DNA from: Bradyrhizobium sp. NDS-1
Lineage (GTDB): Bacteria; Pseudomonadota; Alphaproteobacteria; Rhizobiales; Xanthobacteraceae
NCBI RefSeq assembly: GCF_032918005.1
Contig: NZ_CP136628.1
Span: 6,681,501 to 6,745,500, forward strand
Reading direction: 5' to 3'
Length of the DNA: 64,000 bases
The notes beneath the pieces were generated by a model. It was not told the origin of the DNA. It saw only the letters and a list, made by a program, of their open reading frames with translations, and did no database searches. Position 1 is the stretch's first letter; every line of letters begins with the position of its first letter. Below are positions 42,404-51,188 of the stretch, piece after piece. Position numbers and translations under genes: made by a program.

Positions 42404-42892
42404 ATGACCGCGCCGATCGCCATCATCATGGGAAGCCAGTCGGACTGGGACACGATGCGGCATGCCGCCGACACGCTCGGCGCGCTCGGCGTTGCCGCCG
42501 ACACCCGCATCGTTTCGGCCCACCGCACCCCCGACCGGCTGTTTGCTTTCGCCAAGGGGGCCAAGGCCGCTGGTTACAAAGTCATCATCGCCGGCGCTGG
42601 AGGCGCGGCCCATCTGCCCGGCATGGCGGCGGCGCTGACCGAGCTCCCGGTGTTCGGCGTTCCCGTCGAATCCAAGACGCTCAAGGGCCTCGATTCGCTC
42701 TATTCGATCGTCCAGATGCCGGCCGGCATCCCGGTCGGCACCCTCGCCATCGGCAAGGCCGGCGCGATCAACGCCGCGCTGCTGGCAGCCTCCGTATTGG
42801 CCTTGTCCGACCCGGCCTTGTCCAATCGCCTCGCCGCCTGGCGCAAGGCTCAGACCGAGGCCGTCGCCGAGCGCCCGGAGGACAAGGCGTGA
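42404..42892 (+). CDS. purE: N5-carboxyaminoimidazole ribonucleotide mutase
   Basis: 162 aa from the ATG at 42404; the longer frame to the left is antisense to the GGDEF gene and not real. Class I PurE signatures: [20 protein letters not shown] at the N-terminus, [20 protein letters not shown] with the catalytic His, and [20 protein letters not shown]. It converts N5-CAIR to CAIR in purine biosynthesis. Its stop overlaps the purK GTG start (GTGA). Confidence 0.96.
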   Translation: MTAPIAIIMGSQSDWDTMRHAADTLGALGVAADTRIVSAHRTPDRLFAFAKGAKAAGYKVIIAGAGGAAHLPGMAAALTELPVFGVPVESKTLKGLDSLYSIVQMPAGIPVGTLAIGKAGAINAALLAASVLALSDPALSNRLAAWRKAQTEAVAERPEDKA

Positions 42893-43995
42893 GCGATACC
42901 AGGCACGTGAAGCTGAAGCCCGGTGACACCATCGGAATCCTCGGCGGCGGACAATTGGGCCGGATGCTGGCCATGGCTGCGGCACGGCTCGGCCTGCGCT
43001 GCCAGGTGTTCTCGCCCGATCCGGACTCGCCAGCCTTCGACGTCGTCTTGAACGCGACCTGCGCCGAATATGCCGATGTCGAAGCGCTCGAACTGTTCGC
43101 GGGCGACGTCGACGTCATCACCTACGAATTCGAGAACGTGCCCGCCGCGGCCGCGATGGTGCTCGATGCACGCCGACCCGTGCTGCCCAACCGCAAGATT
43201 CTCGAGACCACCCAGGACCGGCTCGCCGAGAAGGATTTCGTGACGCGGCTCGGCATCGGCACTGCAGCCTATGCCGATGTCACCTCAGTGGCTTCATTGC
43301 GCGAGGCGATCGCCAGGATCGGACTGCCGGCCGTACTCAAGACCCGCCGCTTCGGTTATGACGGCAAGGGCCAGACCATCATCCGCGAGGGCGACGACAT
43401 CGCCAAGGTGTGGACCAGCCTCGCCACGAAATCGGCAATCCTGGAAGCCTTCGTGCCGTTCGAGCGCGAGATCTCCGTGATCGCCGCACGCTCGATCACG
43501 GGCCAGGTCGAATGCTTCGACGTCACCGAGAACGAGCACCGCGACCACATCCTGAAGATATCGCGCGCGCCCGCCCCGATCCCGGATTCGCTCGCCGAGG
43601 ACGCGCGCAGCATCGCCGGCAAGATCGCGAGGGCGCTCGACTATGTCGGCGTCCTCGCCGTCGAGATGTTCGTGCTCGCCAATGGCACCGGACCGAAGGT
43701 GCTGGTCAACGAGATCGCCCCGCGCGTGCACAATTCCGGGCACTGGACGCTGGACGGCGCCTCCGTCTCGCAATTCGAGCAGCATATCCGCGCCATCGCC
43801 GGCTGGCCGCTCGGCAAGCCGGTGCGCCACGGTGAAATCGTCACCATGACCAATCTGATCGGCGATGAGATCAACGATTACGAAAAATGGCTGACCGTTC
43901 CCGGTGCCACGGTGCACATCTACGGCAAAGGCGCGCCGCGCCCCGGCCGCAAGATGGGCCACGTTACCGAAGTCGGGCCGACGAAGAGCAAGTAG
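42889..43995 (+). CDS. purK: N5-carboxyaminoimidazole ribonucleotide synthase
   Basis: 368 aa, GTG start at 42889 overlapping the purE stop. ATP-grasp enzyme: [20 protein letters not shown] is the PurK N-terminus, and [20 protein letters not shown] and [20 protein letters not shown] are the ATP- and metal-binding parts. It makes N5-CAIR from AIR, bicarbonate and ATP, the substrate of PurE. Translational coupling with purE is clear. Confidence 0.96.
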   Translation: MSDTRHVKLKPGDTIGILGGGQLGRMLAMAAARLGLRCQVFSPDPDSPAFDVVLNATCAEYADVEALELFAGDVDVITYEFENVPAAAAMVLDARRPVLPNRKILETTQDRLAEKDFVTRLGIGTAAYADVTSVASLREAIARIGLPAVLKTRRFGYDGKGQTIIREGDDIAKVWTSLATKSAILEAFVPFEREISVIAARSITGQVECFDVTENEHRDHILKISRAPAPIPDSLAEDARSIAGKIARALDYVGVLAVEMFVLANGTGPKVLVNEIAPRVHNSGHWTLDGASVSQFEQHIRAIAGWPLGKPVRHGEIVTMTNLIGDEINDYEKWLTVPGATVHIYGKGAPRPGRKMGHVTEVGPTKSK

Positions 43996-44042
43996 CAGGA
44001 CCGCGGCAATCGCTGCGATCCCGCTTCGCGCGAAAGCGCTCT

Positions 44043-44765
44043 CTACGCCGTCTTCGCGCCTGCGACGACGCCTGACGGCTCCTCGCTGAGCCAGCGATAG
44101 ATCACCCCGCCCAGCGCGCCACCGATCAGCGGCGCGACCCAGAACAGCCAAAGCTGCGCCGTCGCCCAGCCGCCGACGAACAGCGCCGGGCCCGTGCTGC
44201 GCGCCGGGTTCACCGACGTGTTGGTCACGGGGATGCTGACGAGATGGATCATCACCAGCGCGAGCCCGATCGCGAGCGGTGCGAAGCCGGCGGGCGCGCG
44301 GCCATGCGTGGAACCCATGATGATGAAGAGGAACATCATGGTCATCACCACTTCGGTGAGGAAACAGACGATCATGCTGTACTGGCCCGGCGAATGCGCA
44401 TCATAGCCGTTGGACGCGAAGCCCTTGCTGACGTCGAATCCGGGAGCCCCGCTGGCGATGACATAGAGCAGCCACGCGGCCACGATCGCGCCGGCCACCT
44501 GGGCGATCACATAGGGCAGGATCTGCCCGGCGGGAAAACGGCCGCCTGCGGCAAGACCGACCGTGACCGCCGGATTGAGGTGGCAACCCGAGATATGGCC
44601 GATGGAATAGGCCATCGTGACGACGCTCAAGCCGAACGCGAGGGAGACGCCGACCAGGCCGATTCCGACCTGAGGAAAGCCGGCGGCGATCACCGCGCTC
44701 CCGCAACCTGCGAATGTGAGCCAAAACGTGCCGATGGCTTCAGCGGCGTATTTCTTGATATCCAT
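44043..44765 (-). CDS. aqpZ: Aquaporin Z
   Basis: 240 aa from the ATG at 44765 (AGGGGA upstream); longer frame to 44840 unsupported. Six helices and two NPA boxes: HLNPAVTVG (NPA at 64-66) and [10 protein letters not shown]. The selectivity-filter residues Phe (AFGLSV), His (MIHLVS), Thr and Arg (NPAR) fit a water-specific channel rather than a glycerol facilitator. Monocistronic. Confidence 0.93.
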   Translation of the reverse strand: MDIKKYAAEAIGTFWLTFAGCGSAVIAAGFPQVGIGLVGVSLAFGLSVVTMAYSIGHISGCHLNPAVTVGLAAGGRFPAGQILPYVIAQVAGAIVAAWLLYVIASGAPGFDVSKGFASNGYDAHSPGQYSMIVCFLTEVVMTMMFLFIIMGSTHGRAPAGFAPLAIGLALVMIHLVSIPVTNTSVNPARSTGPALFVGGWATAQLWLFWVAPLIGGALGGVIYRWLSEEPSGVVAGAKTA

Positions 44766-45025
44766 GTGTCGTCCCCTACTTTCAAAGTTTCCGGAACAAG
44801 GCTCCGGAAACGGCCCCACACTTGGCGTCAAATCTCCCAAATCAGGGCCGCACGGAGGTATTTTGCCTTATTTAATGGCTGAACTTGGCCCAAATCCCCG
44901 CCTGGCCGGTGGACATCCCCCGTTTTGTCTGATACATCCGCGCCCTCAAGGTTAAGGGCTTGTGCGTTTCGCCATCCCCTTCGTCTTACCAGAATTCAAA
45001 TCCGATCCACTGAAGAGGATGCCGC

Positions 45026-45322
45026 GTGCAGGTTCTCGTTCGCGATAACAATGTCGATCAAGCCCTCAAGGCGCTGAAGAAGAAGATGCAGCGCGAGGGA
45101 ATTTTCCGCGAGATGAAGCTCCGCGGTCACTACGAAAAGCCCTCCGAGAAGAAGGCCCGCGAAAAGGCCGAAGCCGTGCGCCGCGCGCGCAAGCTGGCCC
45201 GCAAGAAGCTGCAGCGCGAAGGCCTGCTGCCGATGAAGCCGAAGCCGGTGTTCGGCGCCGGTCCCGGTGGCGACCGCGGCGGTCGTGGCGGCCCGGGTGC
45301 AGGTCCGCGCGGACCGCGCTGA
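45026..45322 (+). CDS. rpsU: Ribosomal protein bS21 with Gly/Arg tail
   Basis: 98 aa, GTG start at 45026 with AGAGGA 8 bases upstream. The N-terminal 70 residues ([20 protein letters not shown] and [20 protein letters not shown]) are bS21. The last ~20 residues are Gly/Arg/Pro-rich ([18 protein letters not shown]), longer than E. coli S21 (71 aa) but common in rhizobia. It assists translation initiation on the 30S subunit. A clear terminator follows. Confidence 0.94.
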   Translation: MQVLVRDNNVDQALKALKKKMQREGIFREMKLRGHYEKPSEKKAREKAEAVRRARKLARKKLQREGLLPMKPKPVFGAGPGGDRGGRGGPGAGPRGPR

Positions 45323-45360
45323 TCGACCTCGCGCGTTTAGCAAGACTTCAGTTTCCGATG

Positions 45361-45390
45361 ACGCGGGCCTCTGGCCCGCGTTATTGTTTG
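45361..45390 (+). terminator. Intrinsic terminator after rpsU
   Basis: ACGCGGGCC-TCT-GGCCCGCGT followed by TATTGTTTG, 38 bases after the rpsU stop. Confidence 0.8.
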
Positions 45391-45431
45391 TGAGCGGTGC
45401 CTTTCCGGGACGGGGCACGACCGATGCGGCG

Positions 45432-45548
45432 CTAAAGCGCGATGAAATAGGACAGATTGTCATCGCGCTTTAGTTTGTTGTCTGGGCATGATCTCTTCGG
45501 AACCGCTACACACTTTTCGCTGCGGGCCTTCGGGTCCCGATCATGCTC
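45432..45548. repeat. Compound palindromic repeat, copy 3 (full form)
   Basis: Module A: CTAAAGCGCGATGA (45432-45445) and TCATCGCGCTTTAG (45460-45473), a perfect 14-bp inverted repeat. Module B: GGCATGATC (45486) to GATCATGCTC (ends 45548) enclosing TTCGGAACCGCTACACACTT-like sequence related to copies 1 and 2. It fills the gap between the rpsU terminator and the TPR gene. Confidence 0.85.
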
Positions 45549-45567
45549 TAGCGCGAGCGAACCGTAG

Positions 45568-46218
45568 ATGGCCTCCCCTTTCCCCGAGCGCGGCTTGGCA
45601 CGGCTACGCCAGATCTGGCAGCGGCCGTTCGCGCTGGTTTTGATGGGGATCGCGCTGTGCGGCTGCTCCTTCGATCTGGGATCGCTGATGCCGGAGAAGG
45701 ACAAGCCTCAGGAAGCTCCCAAGGCGGCCGCACCGGTTGAGAGCGCGGTGAGCACCGGCAACGTCACCGAGGCTCAGGCCCACACCGCGAAAGCCCAATC
45801 CCTGGCGAAGTCAGGCGAGACTGCGGCGGCACTCGACGAGTTCAATCGCGCCGTCGGGCTGGATCCCTATAATGCGCAGGCGCTCTATGGCCGCGCCCTG
45901 ATCTATCAAGGCAATAACCAGCACGATTTCGCGATCGCCGATTTCACCGCGGCGAGCGGGCTCAACCCGCAGAAGGTCGAGCCCCTGCTCGGCCGCGCCA
46001 CCAGCCATCTCGCGCTCGGCAAGGTCAAGGAGGCCGCAGCCGATCTGGATGAGGCCTCCGAGGCCGATCCGCACAACGCCCAGGTCTGGACAACGCGCGG
46101 ACAGGCCTATGAACGGCTGGGCGACAAGGCCAAGGCGGCGGCGTCCTACACCAGGGCTGTCTCGCTTCGCCCACGCGACGATGCCGCGCGCAGCGGCCTC
46201 GCCCGCGTCGGCGGCTGA
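45568..46218 (+). CDS. Tetratricopeptide-repeat lipoprotein
   Basis: 216 aa. The N-terminal segment FALVLMGIALCGCSFDLGSL ends in a lipobox-like LCGC, so the protein is probably a lipoprotein. Three to four TPR units follow (about 75-210), for example AAALDEFNRAVGLDPYNAQA and LYGRALIYQGNNQHDFAIAD. TPR proteins act as scaffolds; the partner is unknown. The start is 20 bases after repeat copy 3, which therefore may lie in its leader. Confidence 0.82.
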   Translation: MASPFPERGLARLRQIWQRPFALVLMGIALCGCSFDLGSLMPEKDKPQEAPKAAAPVESAVSTGNVTEAQAHTAKAQSLAKSGETAAALDEFNRAVGLDPYNAQALYGRALIYQGNNQHDFAIADFTAASGLNPQKVEPLLGRATSHLALGKVKEAAADLDEASEADPHNAQVWTTRGQAYERLGDKAKAAASYTRAVSLRPRDDAARSGLARVGG

Positions 46219-46245
46219 CGATAGGGGCGCAACGCAGTCGCTGCC

Positions 46246-47205
46246 TTAATCGGGGGTGGCGTTCTTCGGCAGAACGGAGTTGAACATCGACTTCATGCCC
46301 GAGAGCATCTCGTCGGCGACATTGGTCTTCTTCGGCCGCGGCAAGGAGGCGCCGGCGTCGGCGCGCAGATCCAGCGGCGGCGCGATCACCGGCACGGGAA
46401 TGTCAGCCGGCGGCGTCACCCGATTCGGATCGCCCTTGCTGACCGAGGCGGTGTAGGGCGCACCGGCCGACGAGAAGCCATCATTGCCATAGGCCTCGGA
46501 TGAAGGCGTCGATACCGTGATCGGCGGCGGCAGCGGACGGACCGTAGCCGGCTCCATACTGATGACCCGCGGGGCCTCTGGCGTCGCACGGGCGGCTTCC
46601 CGCACCGCAGGCTCTGTCGGCCTCTCGGCTGATCTGGCCTCGGACGGCCGAACCTCGGCGGGCTTGATCTCGGAAGATCTGGCCTCAACCGACCTGCCTT
46701 CGGACGGCTTGCCCTCAGGCGATTTGCGCAGGCGCTCGATCGCGGCACGGACGAGATCGTTGGCGTCGGGGGTCGCAGCCGGCGCCGAATTGGCCTCCGC
46801 CACCGGGGCAGCGGGAGCGGCTGCAGTGACGGCCGGGGTCGACGTCGGCGAAGACTTGGCGGCCGCCTTCTCGCGCGCCGACGGCTTGCTGCGCGGACTG
46901 GCTTCGGCCGGTGTCACATCCGCGGATTTGTGCTCGACGACCGGCTGGTCGGCAGCCTTCTCAGCCGCCGGCTTGTCCGTCACGCTCTTTTCGGGAATGC
47001 CTTTGGCCTTGACGCCGGGAGCAGGGAGATTGGCGACATCGGCGGGGTTGCCGTTCTTTCCGGCCTCGGCCGGGGCCACGACGGCCGCAGGGGCATCAGC
47101 CGCCGGCTTGGCGTTGATGTAATGGTTAACGATATACGCCCCGATGATCGTCGCGAGCACCGAGGGGAAAATATCCATCGAGATTTTAGCGAGGTATTTC
47201 AGCAT
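46246..47205 (-). CDS. Membrane-anchored Pro/Ala-rich protein, unknown
   Basis: 319 aa from the ATG at 47205 (GGAG 8 bases upstream). One membrane helix near the N-terminus (IFPSVLATIIGAYIVNHYI) is followed by a long low-complexity Ala/Pro/Lys/Glu region. It includes degenerate repeats of the type PSEGRSVEARSSEIKPAEV (about residues 160-195). A less disordered C-terminal part (about 225-319) ends ADEMLSGMKSMFNSVLPKNA. No family recognised. Such proteins may span periplasm or cell wall. Upstream TTG at 47262 is not supported. Confidence 0.6.
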   Translation of the reverse strand: MLKYLAKISMDIFPSVLATIIGAYIVNHYINAKPAADAPAAVVAPAEAGKNGNPADVANLPAPGVKAKGIPEKSVTDKPAAEKAADQPVVEHKSADVTPAEASPRSKPSAREKAAAKSSPTSTPAVTAAAPAAPVAEANSAPAATPDANDLVRAAIERLRKSPEGKPSEGRSVEARSSEIKPAEVRPSEARSAERPTEPAVREAARATPEAPRVISMEPATVRPLPPPITVSTPSSEAYGNDGFSSAGAPYTASVSKGDPNRVTPPADIPVPVIAPPLDLRADAGASLPRPKKTNVADEMLSGMKSMFNSVLPKNATPD

Positions 47206-47298
47206 TCCGGCCACTCCCCGCGCGATCTGATGCGGGAACTTTGGGGCATAGTAAGGGATCAACTGCGACGGATCGATGGCAAGTGGGTAAGGTCGGAC

Positions 47299-47583
47299 TT
47301 ACGGCTTCAGCTCGATCTCAAGGAACACGATCTCGGTTGAGGTTTCGTTAAGTACGTCATGCTGGACGCCGGCCTTGCGGAAATAGGATTTCCCGGCCGC
47401 AAGCTGCGCCTTGGAACGCTCCCCGCCGGGCGCCACGATGGTCATTTCACCCGCGGCGACGGGAACAATGACGTAGTCCATGCCGTGGGTGTGATGCCCG
47501 GTGGCACTGCCGGGCGGAAGGCGCCATTCCGTCACCCGGACCTCCTCATTGTCGACCTGAACCTCGGACCTGGCGGCAAGCAT
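47299..47583 (-). CDS. Cupin domain protein
   Basis: 94 aa single cupin barrel. Motif 1 is SATGHHTHGMDYVIVPVAAG with metal-ligand His residues; motif 2 covers the KAGVQHDVLNETSTEIVFLE region. Small cupins of this type bind a metal but have varied roles; the substrate is unknown. It lies 21 bases after the ChaA-type gene on the same strand, so they may be co-transcribed. Confidence 0.82.
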   Translation of the reverse strand: MLAARSEVQVDNEEVRVTEWRLPPGSATGHHTHGMDYVIVPVAAGEMTIVAPGGERSKAQLAAGKSYFRKAGVQHDVLNETSTEIVFLEIELKP

Positions 47584-47604
47584 CGGAACTCCCCCTATTG
47601 CGCT

Positions 47605-48702
47605 TCAGGGCACGAAGACCATGAACACGTAGACCGCAAATACCACCATATGGACCAGTCCGAACAGGACATTGGTCCTGCCTGTGCCGAAGGTCAGCAT
47701 GCTCAGGAAGAAGGTCAGGAGCAAGAGCACGCTGCCCTGGGCGTTGAGGCCGAGCTCGAGCTCCTTGTCGAGCGCGTAGGTGGCAACGCCGACGGCCGGG
47801 ATGGTCAGCCCGATGGTCGCCAGCGACGAGCCCAGCGCGAGGTTGATGCTCTTCTGGAGGTCGTTCTTGCGGGCCGCCGAGACGGCCGCCACCCCCTCCG
47901 GCATCAGGATCAGCAGCGCGACCAGAAGTCCGGTAAAGGCCGGCGGGGCGCCGATCTTGATCGCGACGGCGTCGACCACGAGCGAGAACTTCTTGGCGAG
48001 CAGCACGACCGCAAGCAGCGCAACCAGCAGCAGCACGACGCTGAGCACCAGCATCCTGCCCGACTGATGCGCCTCGCCGCTGCCGCCGTCCGACCGCTCG
48101 TGAACGAAGTAGTCCTTGTGCAGGACGGTCTGGGTGTAGAGGAACACGCCGTACAGGGCCAGCGTGACCACGTCGACGAAACCGAGCTGAATCGCCGAAT
48201 AGACGGGCCCGGGCGCGGTGGTGGTGTAGTTCGGCATGATCAGCGTGATGGTCGCGAGCGCGAACAGGACGCTGAGATAGACGTTGGCGCCGGAGAGCTG
48301 AAAACCCTGCTCGCGATAGCGCAGGCCGCCGATGAAGATGCAAAGTCCGACGAGGCCGTTGCAGACGATCATGACCACGGCGAACACGGTGTCGCGCGCC
48401 AGTGCCGGGGCAGGCTTGTCGCCGAGCATGATCGTGGTGATCAGTGCGACCTCGATGATGGTCACCGAGAGCGTCAGCACCAGCGTGCCATAGGGTTCGC
48501 CGACCCGCTCCGCGATCACTTCGGCATGATGAACCGCGGCGAACACCGCGCCGAACAGGATGACCAGAAGCACGATGGCGAAGACGAGCCCGCCCGGCGA
48601 CAGCGTGAACACGTAGTCCGTCGCGCTGACGGCTGCGAACAACAGCACGGCGAGCGCCGGAAAGATCCAGGTCGACCGGGGCATCGGACTATGCGCGCTC
48701 AT
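47605..48702 (-). CDS. ChaA/y4hA-type Ca2+(Na+):H+ antiporter
   Basis: 365 aa from the ATG at 48702. About 11 membrane helices in two inverted halves. Each half has an acidic ion-binding motif: VGEPYGTLVLTLSVTIIEVA in the first and LILMPEGVAAVSAARKNDLQ in the second, continuing NLALGSSLATIGLTIP. This fits the CaCA superfamily, ChaA branch, called ionic transporter y4hA in rhizobia. It exports Ca2+ or Na+ against protons. Next to an NhaD-type antiporter on the same strand. Confidence 0.88.
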   Translation of the reverse strand: MSAHSPMPRSTWIFPALAVLLFAAVSATDYVFTLSPGGLVFAIVLLVILFGAVFAAVHHAEVIAERVGEPYGTLVLTLSVTIIEVALITTIMLGDKPAPALARDTVFAVVMIVCNGLVGLCIFIGGLRYREQGFQLSGANVYLSVLFALATITLIMPNYTTTAPGPVYSAIQLGFVDVVTLALYGVFLYTQTVLHKDYFVHERSDGGSGEAHQSGRMLVLSVVLLLVALLAVVLLAKKFSLVVDAVAIKIGAPPAFTGLLVALLILMPEGVAAVSAARKNDLQKSINLALGSSLATIGLTIPAVGVATYALDKELELGLNAQGSVLLLLTFFLSMLTFGTGRTNVLFGLVHMVVFAVYVFMVFVP

Positions 48703-48751
48703 CCACAACTTCCATTTTCCTGGATGAGCAGTAGCAAATCAGGCGCGAGAT

Positions 48752-50224
48752 TCAATGCCAGTCCAGGAACGGCGCGACCGGCAGCAGCGTCAGCAGCACG
48801 AACAGCGGGATCAGCACGGCGCCGGCGCGCAGGAGATAGCCGAAGAAGCTCGGCATTTTGATGCCGTTCTCGCTGGCAATGCTGCTCACCATGAAGTTCG
48901 GCGCGTTGCCGATATAGGTGAGCGCCCCCATGTAGACGGCCCCCATGGAGATCGAGGCGAGCGTGCCCGAGAGCTGGTGCATCAGCACTTGCGGGTCGCC
49001 GCCGGCCAGCTCGAAGAACAACAGATAGGTCGGCGCATTGTCGAGGAACGCGGACATCAGACCCGTGAACCAGAAATAGGCGACTTCGCGCGGCGCACCG
49101 TCCGGCGCAGTCACCGCCGACAGCAGCCAGGCGAAGGCGCCGTGATGACCGGCATTGAGCATGGCAATGACCGGGATGATGGCGACGAAGATTCCCGCGA
49201 ACAGTTTTGCGACCTCGCGGATCGGCTCCCAGGTGAAGCCGTTGGCCTGCCTGTGCTCGTCGGGCGTCAGCCATACCGAGAGCGCAGCGATGGCCAGCAT
49301 CGCCAGATTGCGCACGACGTCCTCCAGTTCCAGCTTGGTGCCGAAAATGTCGAAGGCAATGCCAGGCTTCCACATCGCCGACGCCAGCAGGCTCGCGACG
49401 ATGGCCGCGATCAGCACCAGATTGACGAGGCCGCGGATGCGCAGCGGCTCCCCGCGGCCGGTATCGGCGGCCGGCGGCTCACTGCGAAAGCGCCAGAGGT
49501 CGATGACGACGAAGATGGCGAGCAGCAGCCCGGCCACGATCGCGGTCTGCAACCAGATCGTCCGCGTGGTCCAGAAGAAGTCGACGCCGTGCAGGAAGCC
49601 GACGAACAGCGGGGGATCGCCGAGCGGGCTCAGCGCGCCCCCGACATTGGCGACGAGGATGATGAAGAAAACGACGACATGGGTGTTGTGGCGCCGAGGC
49701 CGGTTGGCGCGGATCAACGGACGGATCAGGATCATCGCAGCACCGGTGGTGCCGACGATGCTCGCCCCGAACGTGCCCAGCGCAAGGATGCCCAAATTGG
49801 TCGCGGGCGTCGCCTTGATGTCGCCGGTGATGAGGATGCCGCCGGCCACGACATAGAGCGCGAACAGCAGCACGATGAAGCCGAGATATTCGGCGAGCAT
49901 GGCATGGACGAGCGCCGCCAGCGTCGCCGTGCTGCCGGCAAAGACAATGAGCGCGGCAAGTGCCAGCACCGACCAGGCAGCTGCGATCTTGCCGTAGTGA
50001 TGATGCCAGATCTTCGGAAACAGCAGCGGGCCCAGCGCGATCGACAGCAACAGGCCGGCAAAGGGCAGCGCATAGGGCCAGCGCATCGCCGCCCCGTCCA
50101 GCCCGGTCGCCGCAAGCGCATCCTGGGGCAGAAGAGGCAGGCAGAAGACGGCAAGCGCAGAACCGCGGCGTGCAAACAAGCTGTCAATTGCCAATGAAGT
50201 CTCTCGCCGTTTCGATTGCGCCAT
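48752..50224 (-). CDS. NhaD-type sodium:proton antiporter
   Basis: 490 aa from the ATG at 50224; the longer frame to 50338 lies inside the hydrolase gene. An N-terminal signal-like segment (CLPLLPQDALA) and about 12 helices. Motifs GALSPLGDPPLFVGFLHGVD and FLDNAPTYLLFFELAGGDPQ are those of the ArsB/NhaD ion-transporter superfamily, NhaD branch. It exchanges Na+ (or Li+) for H+. Its start overlaps the end of the upstream alpha/beta hydrolase gene by 41 bases. Confidence 0.87.
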   Translation of the reverse strand: MAQSKRRETSLAIDSLFARRGSALAVFCLPLLPQDALAATGLDGAAMRWPYALPFAGLLLSIALGPLLFPKIWHHHYGKIAAAWSVLALAALIVFAGSTATLAALVHAMLAEYLGFIVLLFALYVVAGGILITGDIKATPATNLGILALGTFGASIVGTTGAAMILIRPLIRANRPRRHNTHVVVFFIILVANVGGALSPLGDPPLFVGFLHGVDFFWTTRTIWLQTAIVAGLLLAIFVVIDLWRFRSEPPAADTGRGEPLRIRGLVNLVLIAAIVASLLASAMWKPGIAFDIFGTKLELEDVVRNLAMLAIAALSVWLTPDEHRQANGFTWEPIREVAKLFAGIFVAIIPVIAMLNAGHHGAFAWLLSAVTAPDGAPREVAYFWFTGLMSAFLDNAPTYLLFFELAGGDPQVLMHQLSGTLASISMGAVYMGALTYIGNAPNFMVSSIASENGIKMPSFFGYLLRAGAVLIPLFVLLTLLPVAPFLDWH

Positions 50225-50978
50225 ATTGATCGAGATCGTCGTGCCCGCCGGCCATGCGGACGAACCGCTTGGGCTCATGGGCGAGCGCGAACAGACGCTC
50301 TCCGAACGCGATCGGAATGGCAAGATCGTTGGTGCCATGCATCACGAGGAGCGGCACAGTGACGCGCGCGATGCGCTCGTCGGAATGGAAGGGATCACGC
50401 ATCAACAGGCGGACCGGAACGTACCAGAACGATGCCGCCGCAATGTCGGCCGTCGATGTATAGGGCGCCTCCAGGATGAGTTTTCCAACGCGATGCTCCG
50501 AGGCGATGGCAACCGCGACGCCCGTCCCGAGTGAAAACCCCCAGGCGACGATGCGTTCCGCCGCATAGCGCGCGCTCGTGAAGGCATACGCGGCTGCGGC
50601 ATCGCGCAGCAGGCCCTGCTCACTGGGCGCGCCGCTCGAGCCGGCATAGCCGCGATAGGACAGCGCGACGAGCCCGGTACCGTCAGCCGTCATCGCCTTG
50701 AAGCGGCTGACGCGGCCGGCGAGAAAATCACCATTGCCCGGGAAGTACAGGATCACGGGACGGCCGGGCTTTGCCGGCACGTGCCAGACGATGACCTTCT
50801 CGCCGTCCGACGTCGTCAGGATGTGCTCTTCCGCCCCGGGCAGGCCCGCGGCATCGGGGGCGGTGCGGCCGACGCGCGGGATCGGAAACAGCATCTCGCG
50901 CTGCCGGACATAGAGCATGACGAGACCGGCGCAATAGACGGTCACGAGCAGGACGGCGATCCACTTGAAGACGGTCAT
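50184..50978 (-). CDS. Membrane-anchored alpha/beta hydrolase
   Basis: 264 aa from the ATG at 50978; a GTG at 50990 is possible. An N-terminal helix (FKWIAVLLVTVYCAGLVMLY) anchors the enzyme. Catalytic triad: nucleophile Ser in GFSLG, Asp in MHGTNDLAIP, His in GGHDDL; oxyanion hole FPGNGDF. The layout is that of the YfhR/ABHD13 group, probably a serine esterase. Substrate unknown. Overlaps the antiporter gene downstream. Confidence 0.85.
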   Translation of the reverse strand: MTVFKWIAVLLVTVYCAGLVMLYVRQREMLFPIPRVGRTAPDAAGLPGAEEHILTTSDGEKVIVWHVPAKPGRPVILYFPGNGDFLAGRVSRFKAMTADGTGLVALSYRGYAGSSGAPSEQGLLRDAAAAYAFTSARYAAERIVAWGFSLGTGVAVAIASEHRVGKLILEAPYTSTADIAAASFWYVPVRLLMRDPFHSDERIARVTVPLLVMHGTNDLAIPIAFGERLFALAHEPKRFVRMAGGHDDLDQYGAIETARDFIGN

Positions 50979-51000
50979 GATGCGCAGCACGCCTTTCGGC

Positions 51001-51135
51001 TCAGGGCTTGCGCCGGCTCCGCAGCAATTTCATGACCTCGGGCCGAAGGCTGGCCGGAACGTCGCGGCAGCCGCACGCCGCCTCGTGGGCGGCGCGCCAG
51101 GCAATACGCTGCTCGCGCGTCGCCTTCAGTGGCAT
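51001..51135 (-). CDS. Possible 44-aa basic protein
   Basis: Minus-strand frame from the ATG at 51135 to TGA at 51001 encodes MPLKATREQRIAWRAAHEAA followed by CGCRDVPASLRPEVMKLLRS and RRKP. It has a high-GC3 codon pattern like its neighbours, an amphipathic helix and a CxC pair. No ribosome-binding site is obvious. It fills the gap between pntB and the hydrolase gene, on the same strand as both. Real gene or chance frame cannot be decided here. Confidence 0.4.
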   Translation of the reverse strand: MPLKATREQRIAWRAAHEAACGCRDVPASLRPEVMKLLRSRRKP

Positions 51136-51188
51136 GCGACGGGACCGGTGCCATTCCTGTCGATGGCCACGGTCCGCGTGCCTCGGCG

